Below, piece after piece: positions 18,396 through 26,145 of a stretch of 64,000 nt of DNA. Where the stretch lies: assembly GCA_021813405.1 (NCBI GenBank), contig JAKAKS010000022.1:62001-126000 (forward strand), read 5' to 3'. The notes below the pieces were generated by a model. The model did no database searches and was not told where the DNA came from. It saw only the letters and a program-made list of their open reading frames with translations. This DNA is from Nitrospirota bacterium (lineage in GTDB: Bacteria; Nitrospirota; Thermodesulfovibrionia; Thermodesulfovibrionales; JdFR-88). Positions within the stretch are counted from its first letter, which is position 1. Every line of letters begins with the position of its first letter. The translations under genes were made by a program, and so were the position numbers.

Positions 18396-19501
18396 AACTT
18401 CTTGCCGTAATGGACCATCTGGGTGGCGGAGGGGCCGAAAAACAGTTTCTGGAGCTAGTAAAAAGGCTGGATAAAAGCATTTTCGATATAGAAGTCTTTC
18501 TTACGGAAGGCGCTGGCAAACGGATGGAAGAAGCTCTCCAGTGCGGGCTGAAGATTACATGCACAACCGCCAAAAGAAACACGTTGAAGGCGCTGCCTGC
18601 CCTGATCAACAGCATGCGGAAATTTGAGCCCGACGTAGTGATGGCCTGGCTTAGCTATTCAATAACCCTGGCGGCGGCCGCTGCCGCGCTTACCGGGCAG
18701 AAGCGCCTGGTCTTTTCAGAAAGAAACTCTATGGAGATGCTTTTCACCGAGGAAGTAAGGTTCGGGGCGATAAAAAAATTTATCTTTAAAAAGTGCCTCT
18801 CCCGCGCCGCCCTGGTAGTTACAAATTCCGGGATAGTGGCCAGGGAGTTTTCGGACCTGGGCTATGCACCCGGAAGCAAACTGAAAGTAGTGCGAAACGG
18901 CATAGACCTGGAAACCCTGGCTCATCTGCCCGCAAAAGAAGCGCTAAGAGAAAAACTGGTCATCCCCGGCGACGGCCTATGCGGAGTTTACGTTGGCAAA
19001 CTGGAGCAGCGCAAAGGGCTTGCCTATTTAATGGAAGCCCTTGACGGAATCAACAACCCGTCCAAGCAATTCCGGATCCTGGGAATCGGTACGGGCAGCA
19101 TGGAGGAAACTCTGCGGCGGCACGGAAGAATAGAACTCCTTGGCTACAAGCCCAATTCTATCGAATATATAAAGGCGGCCGATTTTCTTCTGCTGCCGTC
19201 TCTTTACGAAGGACTGCCAAATGTGGTGCTGGAAGCGCTTGCCGTTGGCACGCCTGTTATAGCATCGCGCGTATCAGGCATTCCCGAGATAATAGAGGAC
19301 GGGGTGGACGGACTGCTTGTTGGCCCCGCCGATGCCATCGCCCTGCGGGCAGCGATGACCCGTTTTCTTGAAGATGGTGGGTTGAGAGCAAAATTTGCCG
19401 CAAACGGGCTTAAAAAAATCAGGGAATTTGCGATGGACAAGATGGTTTCTTCATTTGCCCAATTGCTGCTGGAAGCGGCCAGCCGCTCACCACAGCCTTA
19501 A
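18383..19501 (+). CDS. Glycosyltransferase family 4
   Basis: GT-B fold retaining transferase. The acceptor domain begins VKLLAVMDHLGGGGAEKQFLELVKRL, the linker has VRNGID, and the donor domain has YVGKLEQRKGLAYLMEAL and PSLYEGLPNVVLEALAVGTPVIASRVSGIPEII with the E-x7-E motif. 372 residues. It is the last gene of the plus-strand polysaccharide block and ends tail-to-tail with the aminotransferase gene, overlapping by four bases. Confidence 0.9.
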   Translation: MQRVKLLAVMDHLGGGGAEKQFLELVKRLDKSIFDIEVFLTEGAGKRMEEALQCGLKITCTTAKRNTLKALPALINSMRKFEPDVVMAWLSYSITLAAAAAALTGQKRLVFSERNSMEMLFTEEVRFGAIKKFIFKKCLSRAALVVTNSGIVAREFSDLGYAPGSKLKVVRNGIDLETLAHLPAKEALREKLVIPGDGLCGVYVGKLEQRKGLAYLMEALDGINNPSKQFRILGIGTGSMEETLRRHGRIELLGYKPNSIEYIKAADFLLLPSLYEGLPNVVLEALAVGTPVIASRVSGIPEIIEDGVDGLLVGPADAIALRAAMTRFLEDGGLRAKFAANGLKKIREFAMDKMVSSFAQLLLEAASRSPQP

Positions 19502-20391
19502 CCGTCCCCGCCCCAGATAGACGGGCCGGACTCCTTGGTCTCTTTCACATAAGCCTGCACTTCTTTGGCGTATTCGGCCATCAGCGCCTTGGTTACCTCT
19601 CCGGGCTTGAAGCGCGTATCGCCAATCTTTCCAACCGGCATTATCTCGATTATGGAGCTTGTTACAAAGGCCTCGCTTGCCTCCAGAAGCTGGCTGGCGG
19701 TGAATTTCCCTTCCGCAAGCTTCATGTGCAGCCGCCCCGCAATAGATATTACAACATCCCTTGTTATGCCTTTAAGGATGCCGCACTCGGAAGCCGGCGT
19801 GCAGAGCGCCCCGCCATGCACAAAAAAGATATTGCTTGTGGTCCCTTCGGCCACATGCCCTTCCATATTAAGCATGAGGCCCTCGTCCGCGCCTGCCCTT
19901 AACGATTCCGCCTTGGCAAGGATATTATTCAGGAAGTTAAGCGATTTTATCTGCGGGTCCAGCGCCTCCTTGCAGTTTCTTTTTGTATTGACAATGGCCA
20001 GTTTCATCCCCTGCTCTTTAAAGGAAAGCGGGGGCGGTTTCAGCTTGTCGCAGTAGATTACAAGGGTTGGCCTTTTACACAAGGCCGGATCCAGCCCGAT
20101 GGGGCCCTCGCCTCTTGTTACGGCAAGCCTCAGGTAGGCGTCCCTGAACCCGTTTGCATCCAGGGTATCATAGATTGCGGACTTAAGGCCGTCCATGGTT
20201 TTTGGCAGGTCCAGCAAAATCATCGCGGCCGAGTGGCTGAGCCTTTTAAGGTGCTCTTCCAGCATGAACACCACGCCGTCGTACACCCGCATGGTCTCGT
20301 ACACACCGTCGCCGTAAAGGAAACCGTGGTCGAATATGGAGACCCTGGCCTCGGCCATCCGCACTAGCCCGTCATTCAGATATGCCTTCAT
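19498..20391 (-). CDS. Class IV aminotransferase (branched-chain or D-amino acid type)
   Basis: PLP enzyme of fold type IV: KAYLNDGLVRMAEARVSIFDHGFLYGDGVYETMRVYDG at the N-terminus, PLP lysine in DPQIKSLNFLNNILAK, and phosphate-binding EGTTSNIFFVHGG and GITRDVV. The family includes IlvE, D-alanine aminotransferase and aminodeoxychorismate lyase, which sequence alone separates poorly. I start at ATG 20391 (297 residues); a TATACT hexamer at 20398-20403 lies so close that the transcript may carry almost no leader. Unlikely to belong functionally to the polysaccharide cluster. Confidence 0.85.
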   Translation of the reverse strand: MKAYLNDGLVRMAEARVSIFDHGFLYGDGVYETMRVYDGVVFMLEEHLKRLSHSAAMILLDLPKTMDGLKSAIYDTLDANGFRDAYLRLAVTRGEGPIGLDPALCKRPTLVIYCDKLKPPPLSFKEQGMKLAIVNTKRNCKEALDPQIKSLNFLNNILAKAESLRAGADEGLMLNMEGHVAEGTTSNIFFVHGGALCTPASECGILKGITRDVVISIAGRLHMKLAEGKFTASQLLEASEAFVTSSIIEIMPVGKIGDTRFKPGEVTKALMAEYAKEVQAYVKETKESGPSIWGGDG

Positions 20392-20417
20392 GAAAAAAGT
20401 ATAGCATTTCGGCCCCA

Positions 20418-20442
20418 TTGCAATTTAAAGTTGCAATTTAAA
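20418..20442. repeat. Direct repeat TTGCAATTTAAA in a divergent intergenic region
   Basis: Two exact 12-base copies start at 20418 and 20431, 13 bases apart, between the divergent aminotransferase gene and the micro-ORF operon. Could be an AT-rich promoter element or regulator site. Confidence 0.35.
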
Positions 20443-20513
20443 TTTTTTCTGATAACCTATGATTGTGGGGCAGGCGTTATCTGCTCGTACTGAAAAAAAA
20501 GGGGGTGAAAGCA

Positions 20514-20582
20514 ATGACTGTGGGGCCTTATCTTCAGTATGCCGGGGCCGTAGAGGTTGCGGCCCCGGCGGCAGCAGCGTAG
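20514..20582 (+). CDS. Micro-ORF, 22 aa, containing a strong hairpin
   Basis: ATG 20514 follows GGGGGTGAAAGCA, a good ribosome site, and encodes MTVGPYLQYAGAVEVAAPAAAA. The coding DNA contains a perfect 10-bp stem (GCCGGGGCCG 20541-20550, CGGCCCCGGC 20560-20569, nine-base loop). It may be a real short peptide, a leader peptide controlling downstream expression, or an accident of the hairpin. Confidence 0.4.
   Translation: MTVGPYLQYAGAVEVAAPAAAA
20541..20569 (+). promoter_or_regulatory. Perfect 10-bp GC hairpin at the head of the operon
   Basis: Arms GCCGGGGCCG and CGGCCCCGGC pair perfectly around TAGAGGTTG. No T-run follows, so it is not a standard terminator; an attenuation or translational-coupling role is possible. 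I do not recognise a known riboswitch class. Confidence 0.4.
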
Positions 20583-20597
20583 CTTGGGGGAAACAGG

Positions 20598-20753
20598 ATG
20601 AGCGACAACTCTTGCCAGGCCGCCCTCGCGCCGGGATCCATTAATTACCAATCCGCGGAGGCAAGCCCTTTTTTCCGGGCTGGCATTGAGCACGGCCTGC
20701 CAAACATTTTTTCCCGGACCGGGGCCGCTGGAGAGAACATCCGCGGTTTGTGA
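20598..20753 (+). CDS. Small ORF, 51 aa, unknown
   Basis: ATG 20598 is preceded by GGGGGAAACAGG. The peptide begins MSDNSCQAALAPGSINYQSA and ends GAAGENIRGL; there is no membrane segment and one Cys. It sits between the 22-aa micro-ORF and the helical protein gene with short gaps, consistent with an operon. No family recognised. Confidence 0.4.
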   Translation: MSDNSCQAALAPGSINYQSAEASPFFRAGIEHGLPNIFSRTGAAGENIRGL

Positions 20754-20790
20754 AAAACGGGACCACCCTTATCCGGAGGCGCACATTCAA

Positions 20791-21411
20791 ATGGGAATCC
20801 AGCTAAGCGAACTCAGGCAACTGGCGGTTTTGGCCGTGTTGTTTTACGAGTCCAGGGTGCGGTCGGTAGACAGGATGGCCGGGCTTATCCGGGCCGGCCT
20901 TGAAAACCTGACGCTGGCAAGAAACTGCATAAACGAAAACCTTAGGGAATACCTCTGCGCCACCGAATCCATGAGACGCAGGGACTTCAATTGCCTCATC
21001 AAAAAAGTATTTGCCAGCCAGGACCTAAGGCAGCAGCACATAGGGCTGCTTTTTAAAACGTATCTGGAAAAACAAACGGAGGCGGCCGCCTTTATTAAAA
21101 AGATATTGTCCGGGGAGGAGCCGGGCGGGCCAGCCAAGCTCGAAAAAATCATCCTCCAGGTACACCTTTCGCACCGGGAGCGGGAGATGGAAATATGCGA
21201 GCTGCTGAAGGATTTCCAGAATGAACAGGCAGACTGCATGCGGGCGCTCCACAGGCTTTTAAACAAGCCGGGGCGCAAACTGCCGGAATTCAGGGAGATG
21301 CTCAAAAACATGGTTTTAAAACAGCAGACGGGTATAGAGGAAGTAAAGGCGATAACCGGAAAGATTCAAAATACAGCGGCAGGTTTTCAGCTTGCGGAAG
21401 CGCGTTGCTGA
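20791..21411 (+). CDS. Unrecognised all-helical protein, about 206 aa
   Basis: From ATG 20791, behind CCGGAGG, it begins MGIQLSELRQLAVLAVLFYESR and remains almost entirely amphipathic helix (for example LRQQHIGLLFKTYLEKQTEAAAFIKKIL). A TTG-initiated longer form from 20686 would run through the 51-aa ORF region and is less likely. It lies 34 bases before the GvpO-like gene, so the two are probably co-transcribed. I recognise no domain; a coiled-coil or bundle protein that partners the GvpO-like product is an inference from position. Confidence 0.6.
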   Translation: MGIQLSELRQLAVLAVLFYESRVRSVDRMAGLIRAGLENLTLARNCINENLREYLCATESMRRRDFNCLIKKVFASQDLRQQHIGLLFKTYLEKQTEAAAFIKKILSGEEPGGPAKLEKIILQVHLSHREREMEICELLKDFQNEQADCMRALHRLLNKPGRKLPEFREMLKNMVLKQQTGIEEVKAITGKIQNTAAGFQLAEARC

Positions 21412-21444
21412 AACGCCCCCACAGACAAAAAGGAGGCAATTAAA

Positions 21445-21717
21445 ATGGCTACTGTACTGATTGAAGAAGTGGACCAGGCGGTGATTGCTTTTTTAAAGGA
21501 CGTGCTCCACGCGGATGAAGGTTGCATAAGAATTTTGCAGACAGCCCGGATTAGAGGCGGGTGGAGCGTGGATGCGGGGGTGTTGGAAAAAAACAGGTTT
21601 CTGGAGAGCCTGGGGCTCCCCATGAGCTTGCGGGAGGTAAACGTGTACAGCATAACCCTTAACAATGATCTAGAGGTCCTTTGCTACGTGCAGGTGGCAA
21701 AGGAGGATGCTTTATAA
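21445..21717 (+). CDS. GvpO-like small protein
   Basis: 90 residues behind a near-perfect ribosome site (AAAAAGGAGGCAATTAAAATG). The second half, GGWSVDAGVLEKNRFLESLG followed by VNVYSITLNNDLEVLCYVQVAK, resembles the gas vesicle protein O pattern (GWxVxxEVxExxR...YEVxLDxxGEL..Y). No gas vesicle structural gene gvpA is nearby, so gas vesicles are not implied; GvpO-like proteins also occur outside gas vesicle clusters. Similarity is moderate and judged by eye. Confidence 0.5.
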   Translation: MATVLIEEVDQAVIAFLKDVLHADEGCIRILQTARIRGGWSVDAGVLEKNRFLESLGLPMSLREVNVYSITLNNDLEVLCYVQVAKEDAL

Positions 21718-21826
21718 GGCGTGCCAGCTTAAAACCTTAAGTACAAAATTGATGCAATAGCCATATTATTTCCCTGCCCAACTTTTTTGCCAGGCGAACC
21801 GCTTTTCTTTTCTGTAATATAGAATA

Positions 21827-22369
21827 ATGCGGCAAGCCAAAAAAGAAATTAAGGATTACGCTGTGATGACCGGCCTGCTTGAAAAATGCCATGTGGGCAG
21901 GCTGGGCACAAACGGGGCCGATGGCTATCCGGTTGTGAAGCCGCTTAACTTCGCCTATCACAGTGAAAAGATTTACTTCCACTGCGCCCTGGAAGGCGAA
22001 AAAATAGAAGACATTAAAAAGGACCATCGCGTATGTTTTGAGGTGGACCTCCCCATCGCTCTTGTAAAAAGCAGGGGGGAACCCTGCAGGGCCGAATACC
22101 TGTACAGAAGCGTAATCCTGAAAGGAAGGGCGCATATCGTGGAAGACCCGGACGAGAGATTACAGGCCCTGAAACTCCTTATGCAAAAATACCAGCCCGA
22201 TGGCGGCTACGGCGGGTTCCTGCCGGAAAAACTGCGCATTACCGGCGTGGTAAGAATTGATATAGAGCAGATGACCGGCAAGGAGGACCTTGGCAAAGGC
22301 GAATGCCGGGAGGCGGTTTTAAAGGCGCTGGAGCAGGGGGCCCAGTTGCCGGTTGTGATTGAGAGGTAG
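21827..22369 (+). CDS. Pyridoxamine 5'-phosphate oxidase family protein (flavin/split-barrel fold)
   Basis: MRQAKKEIKDYAVMTGLLEKCHVGRLGTNGADGYPVVKPLNFAYHSEKIYFHCALEGEKIEDIKKDHRVCFEVD is the typical start of the Pnp_oxidase-like putative flavin-nucleotide-binding group (NimA/5-nitroimidazole antibiotic resistance-like). 180 residues. These bind FMN, F420 or haem; true pyridoxal synthesis is unlikely for this subgroup. ATG 21827 lies a few bases after TAATATAGAAT, so the transcript may have a very short leader. Stands alone. Confidence 0.82.
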   Translation: MRQAKKEIKDYAVMTGLLEKCHVGRLGTNGADGYPVVKPLNFAYHSEKIYFHCALEGEKIEDIKKDHRVCFEVDLPIALVKSRGEPCRAEYLYRSVILKGRAHIVEDPDERLQALKLLMQKYQPDGGYGGFLPEKLRITGVVRIDIEQMTGKEDLGKGECREAVLKALEQGAQLPVVIER

Positions 22370-22405
22370 CTTTTGGCTGTCACCCGTAACCCAATGCGGG
22401 AATCC

Positions 22406-22426
22406 AGCAACTTTGCCTCTGGCTGA
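22406..22426. repeat. Short intergenic repeat GCGGGAATCCAGC..CTTTGC, copy A
   Basis: Shares 18-19 of 21 bases with 25498-25518 (CGGGAATCCAGC plus CTTTGC). Both are intergenic. Probably part of a dispersed repeat family. Confidence 0.4.
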
Positions 22427-22503
22427 AAAATTAACATGGTTTTTGTCACAATTTTAACCCCTGTTTTCAAAATTCTCTTAAAATAAAGCTGGAGGTGCTC
22501 CGG

Positions 22504-22716
22504 ATGGAAAAAATTTTCTTCGATGTTAAAAAGGAGTTTTGCCAGGAGTGTTCGATGGCATTGCGGCGGTTTGTCGGGAAGATGGAAGGTGTTGAATCTG
22601 TAGAGATTGAAAACGGCAAAATCGCTCTGGAATTTGACAGCAGGAAAATAACTCCGGAAGAGCTTTCCAGAATCACACGGGAAAGCATAGAGAAACTGGG
22701 GTATAAGACGCAATAA
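22504..22716 (+). CDS. Heavy-metal-associated (HMA)-like domain protein, 70 aa
   Basis: Starts MEKIFFDVKKEFCQECSMALRRFVGKMEGVESVEIENGKIALEFDSRKIT, the beta-alpha-beta-beta pattern of HMA/CopZ-like domains, with the metal-binding Cys pair as CQEC rather than the usual CxxC after GM. Probably a small metal chaperone or redox carrier in the cytosol. ATG 22504 is placed after GGAGGTG. A decayed copy of its middle part is found at 24591-24666, beyond the neighbouring GGDEF-EAL gene. Confidence 0.7.
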   Translation: MEKIFFDVKKEFCQECSMALRRFVGKMEGVESVEIENGKIALEFDSRKITPEELSRITRESIEKLGYKTQ

Positions 22717-22955
22717 AATCGGACTGCGTTGAACCAGTAACGGCCGGGTTGGTTGGCGCGGCGTAACCAGACACTCCCTTTTTTCCACCGCTATCATGAA
22801 ACACAAGCCGCAGGCCCGTGTTTAAGACAAAGAATCTTTCCGGCCTTCAGCCCTCCTGGAAAATATCATAACTGAAAGTGTATATTTTTACGTACGCTTG
22901 CTCTAGCATGGATACGGAGAATAATGCGGCTGCGGCCATCAGATAAAAAGTGCCT

Positions 22956-24587
22956 ATGACATCAAAATATGCCCCTGAGGACAGGATTTTATCCAGGCTG
23001 GCGCTGTATATCATCCTTCTTGCATGGATTGGTATCGGGTTTTACATCTATTTATTTTACAGAGGGGAAAGAGACGGCGTACTGGGATATTTTTTCTCCT
23101 TGGAACAGTCTGGCATTAAATTTCGCGCTCTGATTCTGCTGGCCCCCTTTACTTTGACCATAATCGGTTATCTCATAAATGAAAGGGCAAAGCTTTCCAG
23201 GAAAAATCTTACTGCGGAAAAGGAATTGCAGCAAAAGGCAGGCGAACTTGAAATCGCCAATGCGCAATTGACACAGCAAGCTTTTTACGATTCTTTGACA
23301 AATTTGCCAAACCGGGCCCTCTTTGCCGACCACTTGCATTATTCACTTGAGCGTAAGAAGCGGTATCCGGATTATTCATTTGCAGTCATATTTCTTGACC
23401 TTGATCGTTTTAAGAACATTAACGATGGCCTGGGGCACATTATCGGGGATCAGCTGGTAGTTATGGTAGCTCAACGGTTGAGGAAACAGGTAAGATCCAT
23501 CGACACCATTGCGCGTTTTGGAGGAGACGAGTTTGCCATTCTTATGGGCGGGGTAAAAGAGATATCCGAGGCGGAGGACTTTGCGGAGCGGCTGAATGGC
23601 GAGATGAGAGCCCCTTTTTCCGTATTGGGTCATGAAATATATGTCACCATGAGTATGGGAATAGTGTTCAGCGATACAGCGGACTACAAGAGGCCTGATG
23701 AACTATTGCGCGACGTAGACACGGCAATGTACCAGGCAAAAGCCCGCGGGAAGGCATGTCATGTGATCTTTGACTCAACCATGCATGTTGAAGCATCAAC
23801 AGCTCTCCGGTTTGAAACTGATTTACGGAAAGCATTGGACCGTAGCGAGTTTACCTTATATTACCAGCCTATCATATCGTTGGAGCAAAGGAACATCACT
23901 GGGTTTGAGGCGCTCCTGAGATGGAATCATCCGGAACAGGGGATTATTGCTGCTTCAGAATTCATCAGGGTTGCAGAAGATACAGGATTGATTTTATCTC
24001 TTGGCCCGTGGGCCATTCGCGAAGCATGCCGGCAATTGAAAACGTGGCAGACTCATTTCCCGGCGCATCAGAACGTGACGGTAAGCGTAAATGTTTCGGC
24101 GGCAATATTTTCGCAGCCTAATTTTTATGATATTGTCGAAAACATTCTCCGGGATACGGGCCTCGATGGCAGTTGTTTAAGGCTTGAGATAATTGAAAGG
24201 ACTCTCATTGAGAACCCGGAACCGGCTACTGCTTTGATTAAACGGTTGAAGGGCTTGAATGTCCGGTTTGATATCGATGACTTTGGCACCGGATATTCGG
24301 CATTAAATTATCTTCGCCATTTCCCCATTACGGGGCTGAAAATAGATGGCTCTTTCATCAAAGCTTTATCCACCGACGAAAATAATGCAAAAATTGTCAG
24401 GACGATTATCGCCCTTGGGAACGATCTTGGCCTGGATGTGGTTGCAGAAGGGGTTGAATCAATAGAACAACTGAATGTGTTCAGGACTATGAAAGGTGAA
24501 TACGCCCAGGGATTTCATTTGTTTAAGCCCATGGACAGCAAGACGGCGGGGCATCTTCTTGCCGAGAATAAGATTATCCAGATGTAG
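22956..24587 (+). CDS. Membrane GGDEF-EAL protein (c-di-GMP turnover)
   Basis: Two N-terminal membrane helices (LALYIILLAWIGIGFYIYLF and FRALILLAPFTLTIIGYLI), a short coiled linker, then GGDEF (DSLTNLPNRALF, FLDLDRFKNIND, ARFGGDEFAIL) and EAL (YYQPIISLEQRNITGFEALLRW; DDFGTGYSALNYL; KIDGSFIKAL). Both active-site motifs are intact, so it could make and degrade c-di-GMP; the periplasmic loop between the helices is short. No RxxD-type inhibitory site is obvious from reading. ATG 22956 or GTG 22950 are both possible starts. Flanked by an HMA-like gene and its remnant. Confidence 0.9.
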   Translation: MTSKYAPEDRILSRLALYIILLAWIGIGFYIYLFYRGERDGVLGYFFSLEQSGIKFRALILLAPFTLTIIGYLINERAKLSRKNLTAEKELQQKAGELEIANAQLTQQAFYDSLTNLPNRALFADHLHYSLERKKRYPDYSFAVIFLDLDRFKNINDGLGHIIGDQLVVMVAQRLRKQVRSIDTIARFGGDEFAILMGGVKEISEAEDFAERLNGEMRAPFSVLGHEIYVTMSMGIVFSDTADYKRPDELLRDVDTAMYQAKARGKACHVIFDSTMHVEASTALRFETDLRKALDRSEFTLYYQPIISLEQRNITGFEALLRWNHPEQGIIAASEFIRVAEDTGLILSLGPWAIREACRQLKTWQTHFPAHQNVTVSVNVSAAIFSQPNFYDIVENILRDTGLDGSCLRLEIIERTLIENPEPATALIKRLKGLNVRFDIDDFGTGYSALNYLRHFPITGLKIDGSFIKALSTDENNAKIVRTIIALGNDLGLDVVAEGVESIEQLNVFRTMKGEYAQGFHLFKPMDSKTAGHLLAENKIIQM

Positions 24588-24590
24588 GCG

Positions 24591-24666
24591 TGCAGGCGGT
24601 TTTGCCGGGAGATGGAAGGCGTTGAATTTATCGGAACAGAAACGGCTAAATCGCTTTAAAGTTTAA
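24591..24666 (+). pseudogene. Decayed fragment of the HMA-like gene
   Basis: The stretch (core GATGGAAGGCGTTGAAT) matches 22561-22636 inside the HMA-like gene, with scattered substitutions and at least one indel, and has no start or continuing frame. It lies immediately after the GGDEF-EAL stop. Confidence 0.65.
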
Positions 24667-24718
24667 CAGCACTGGGAATGGTATGTGGCACATTAGTGGT
24701 AAAAAAGGAGGTGTTTTA

Positions 24719-25342
24719 ATGCGACGGGTAAACGCTATAGTGATGATTATAATCGCTTTTGTATTTAGCTCCTCCTTTGCCTGCGCAGAGACCAATCTTC
24801 AAAAGGCCCAAAATCTAGCTGCCTGCCTTTCCGGAGAGCATCCGGGTTCATGCAACCATGAATGGTTGACACCTGAAGAGGCGAAAGAGGTTGCAGCAGC
24901 CGAACGCCGCTACGGGAACAAATTGCTCTTGAAAGCCGCTGAACACGGCGATGCAGAGGCTGCAATGAAAGCGCTCGAATACGGCGCTGACGCCAATGTC
25001 AGAAACAATAGCGGACTGACGCCGCTTCATCTGGTGATTCTTCACGCCGGGCTTGCGGGGCAAGACGTTTATGACCCAATGGGCGACCAGGAAAACAAAT
25101 GGCATGATCTGGCCCGGCTTCTTATCAGCAAAGGCGCTAACGTAAACGCAAAAGACAACCAGGGCAGGACTCCCCTACATTACGCAGCCATTTATAACAC
25201 CCCCGGTCTGGCGCTGATCCTTGTCGGCCATGGCGCTGATGTGGGGATAAAGGATCAAGAAGGCAAAACGGCCTCGCAGTTAGCGGCAGAGGGCGGGCAT
25301 ACAAATCTGTGGAATGTTATCCAGGACAAGAAGGAATTGTAA
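24719..25342 (+). CDS. Secreted ankyrin-repeat protein
   Basis: Begins MRRVNAIVMIIIAFVFSSSFACAETN, a Sec signal peptide with probable cleavage after ACA, behind a perfect ribosome site AAAAAAGGAGG. The mature part has ankyrin repeats: GADANVRNNSGLTPLHLVIL, GANVNAKDNQGRTPLHYAAIY and GADVGIKDQEGKTASQLAAEGG, likely three to four in total with a longer insertion after the first. Likely a periplasmic protein-binding scaffold. 207 residues. No partner gene is adjacent. Confidence 0.82.
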   Translation: MRRVNAIVMIIIAFVFSSSFACAETNLQKAQNLAACLSGEHPGSCNHEWLTPEEAKEVAAAERRYGNKLLLKAAEHGDAEAAMKALEYGADANVRNNSGLTPLHLVILHAGLAGQDVYDPMGDQENKWHDLARLLISKGANVNAKDNQGRTPLHYAAIYNTPGLALILVGHGADVGIKDQEGKTASQLAAEGGHTNLWNVIQDKKEL

Positions 25343-25439
25343 ACGAACTTATGGAAGGTGCCCGGTCGTAAACAAGATTGCCACACGGCGCGCGCAGTGA
25401 CGGCCATAGTTTTTAGTTTGCGTTACAAGGGTAGCGGGC

Positions 25440-25454
25440 GGTTTCGTGAAGCGG
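25440..25454. repeat. Repeat GGTTTCGTGAAGCGG, copy A
   Basis: Identical 15-mer at 46578-46592; the five bases upstream also match at three positions. Both are intergenic. Confidence 0.4.
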
Positions 25455-25497
25455 GCCAGCCCGCCGGTGCATTTGTGTTATGCCCGAGTGCCCTGAT

Positions 25498-25518
25498 CGG
25501 GAATCCAGCGGCTTTGCT
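25498..25518. repeat. Short intergenic repeat CGGGAATCCAGC..CTTTGC, copy B
   Basis: Partner of 22406-22426. About 30 bases on, a CATTCCCGCC / GGTGGGAATCC inverted pair (around 25530-25580) suggests a larger folded repeat unit. Confidence 0.4.
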
Positions 25519-25887
25519 TTTTTTGGATTATCATTCCCGCCCCCCGGCTAAGGCATTCGAGGGCAGGCTCCGGTGGGAATCCAATTTAAACCGGGGTAGC
25601 TGCGGCGTTCGCCGATACGCTTCTGAGCGCTCTCTGAGTTTTTTCTTTTTTCGCGGGCGGTGTTCGTCTACGTTTGGGCCGCGCCTCACCTCTTACAAGC
25701 CTTTCGGAATTACTAGCGCCTGGGCTGTTTCCAACAAGACACTCGCAGACGTACGCTCGCGCGGCCCACTTCGCTCACTACCTGCCAGCTTTCCCCGGGG
25801 TACGGCAAAGGCTTTAAAAGCCCGCATGTAAACGGTATCTGCACTATAAGAGATTTCGCGTGCCCGACACCATCAGTATTCCCGACG

Positions 25888-26046
25888 TTACCGTATTATG
25901 CCATCTAAAATATCAATAATTTTCTTTGAATCTCGAAAATATTTTGCAACATCTGAAAAAGTAACAGTCGGATTCCCACCGTGAGCAAAATTATTTCGAG
26001 CATCAATGAGCAATTTCAAGCAGGGATAGCAATTAGGTGAGCACAT
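25888..26046 (-). pseudogene. 3' remnant of a HEPN-domain gene
   Basis: Minus-strand frame ending at TAA 25888-25890 reads LIDARNNFAHGGNPTVTFSD then VAKYFRDSKKIIDILDGIIR. RNNFAHG matches the Rx4-6H motif of RiboL-PSP/MAE-type HEPN domains, and the following helix is as expected. Upstream, the frame contains an odd Cys-rich stretch and a TGA, so only the C-terminal part survives. HEPN proteins act in toxin-antitoxin and defence systems as RNases; this copy is surely inactive. Confidence 0.5.
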
Positions 26047-26115
26047 GAATATATTCCGGGAATTGGCCTCTGTGCAGCTTCCCAGGTGGCCTCAAAACCT
26101 CAGCAACTCGAAAAT

Positions 26116-26145
26116 CATGACATCGTATCCATTGACAATGTCATG
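26116..26145. repeat. Palindromic element, copy 2 (CATGACAT-N14-ATGTCATG)
   Basis: Same arms and same 14-base spacer length as copies at 2412 and 37691. Followed by a 9-bp hairpin GGCCAGACA (26170-26178) / TGTCTGGCC (26192-26200) and then GGCCATCCCTTCA (26197-26209), a box also following copy 1. Confidence 0.75.

Noticed and set aside
25358-25831. 157-codon frame in the gene-poor region
   Set aside because: No ribosome site, no domain, Arg/Ser/Pro-rich; overlaps repeats. A database search could still show it to be part of a multi-copy element.
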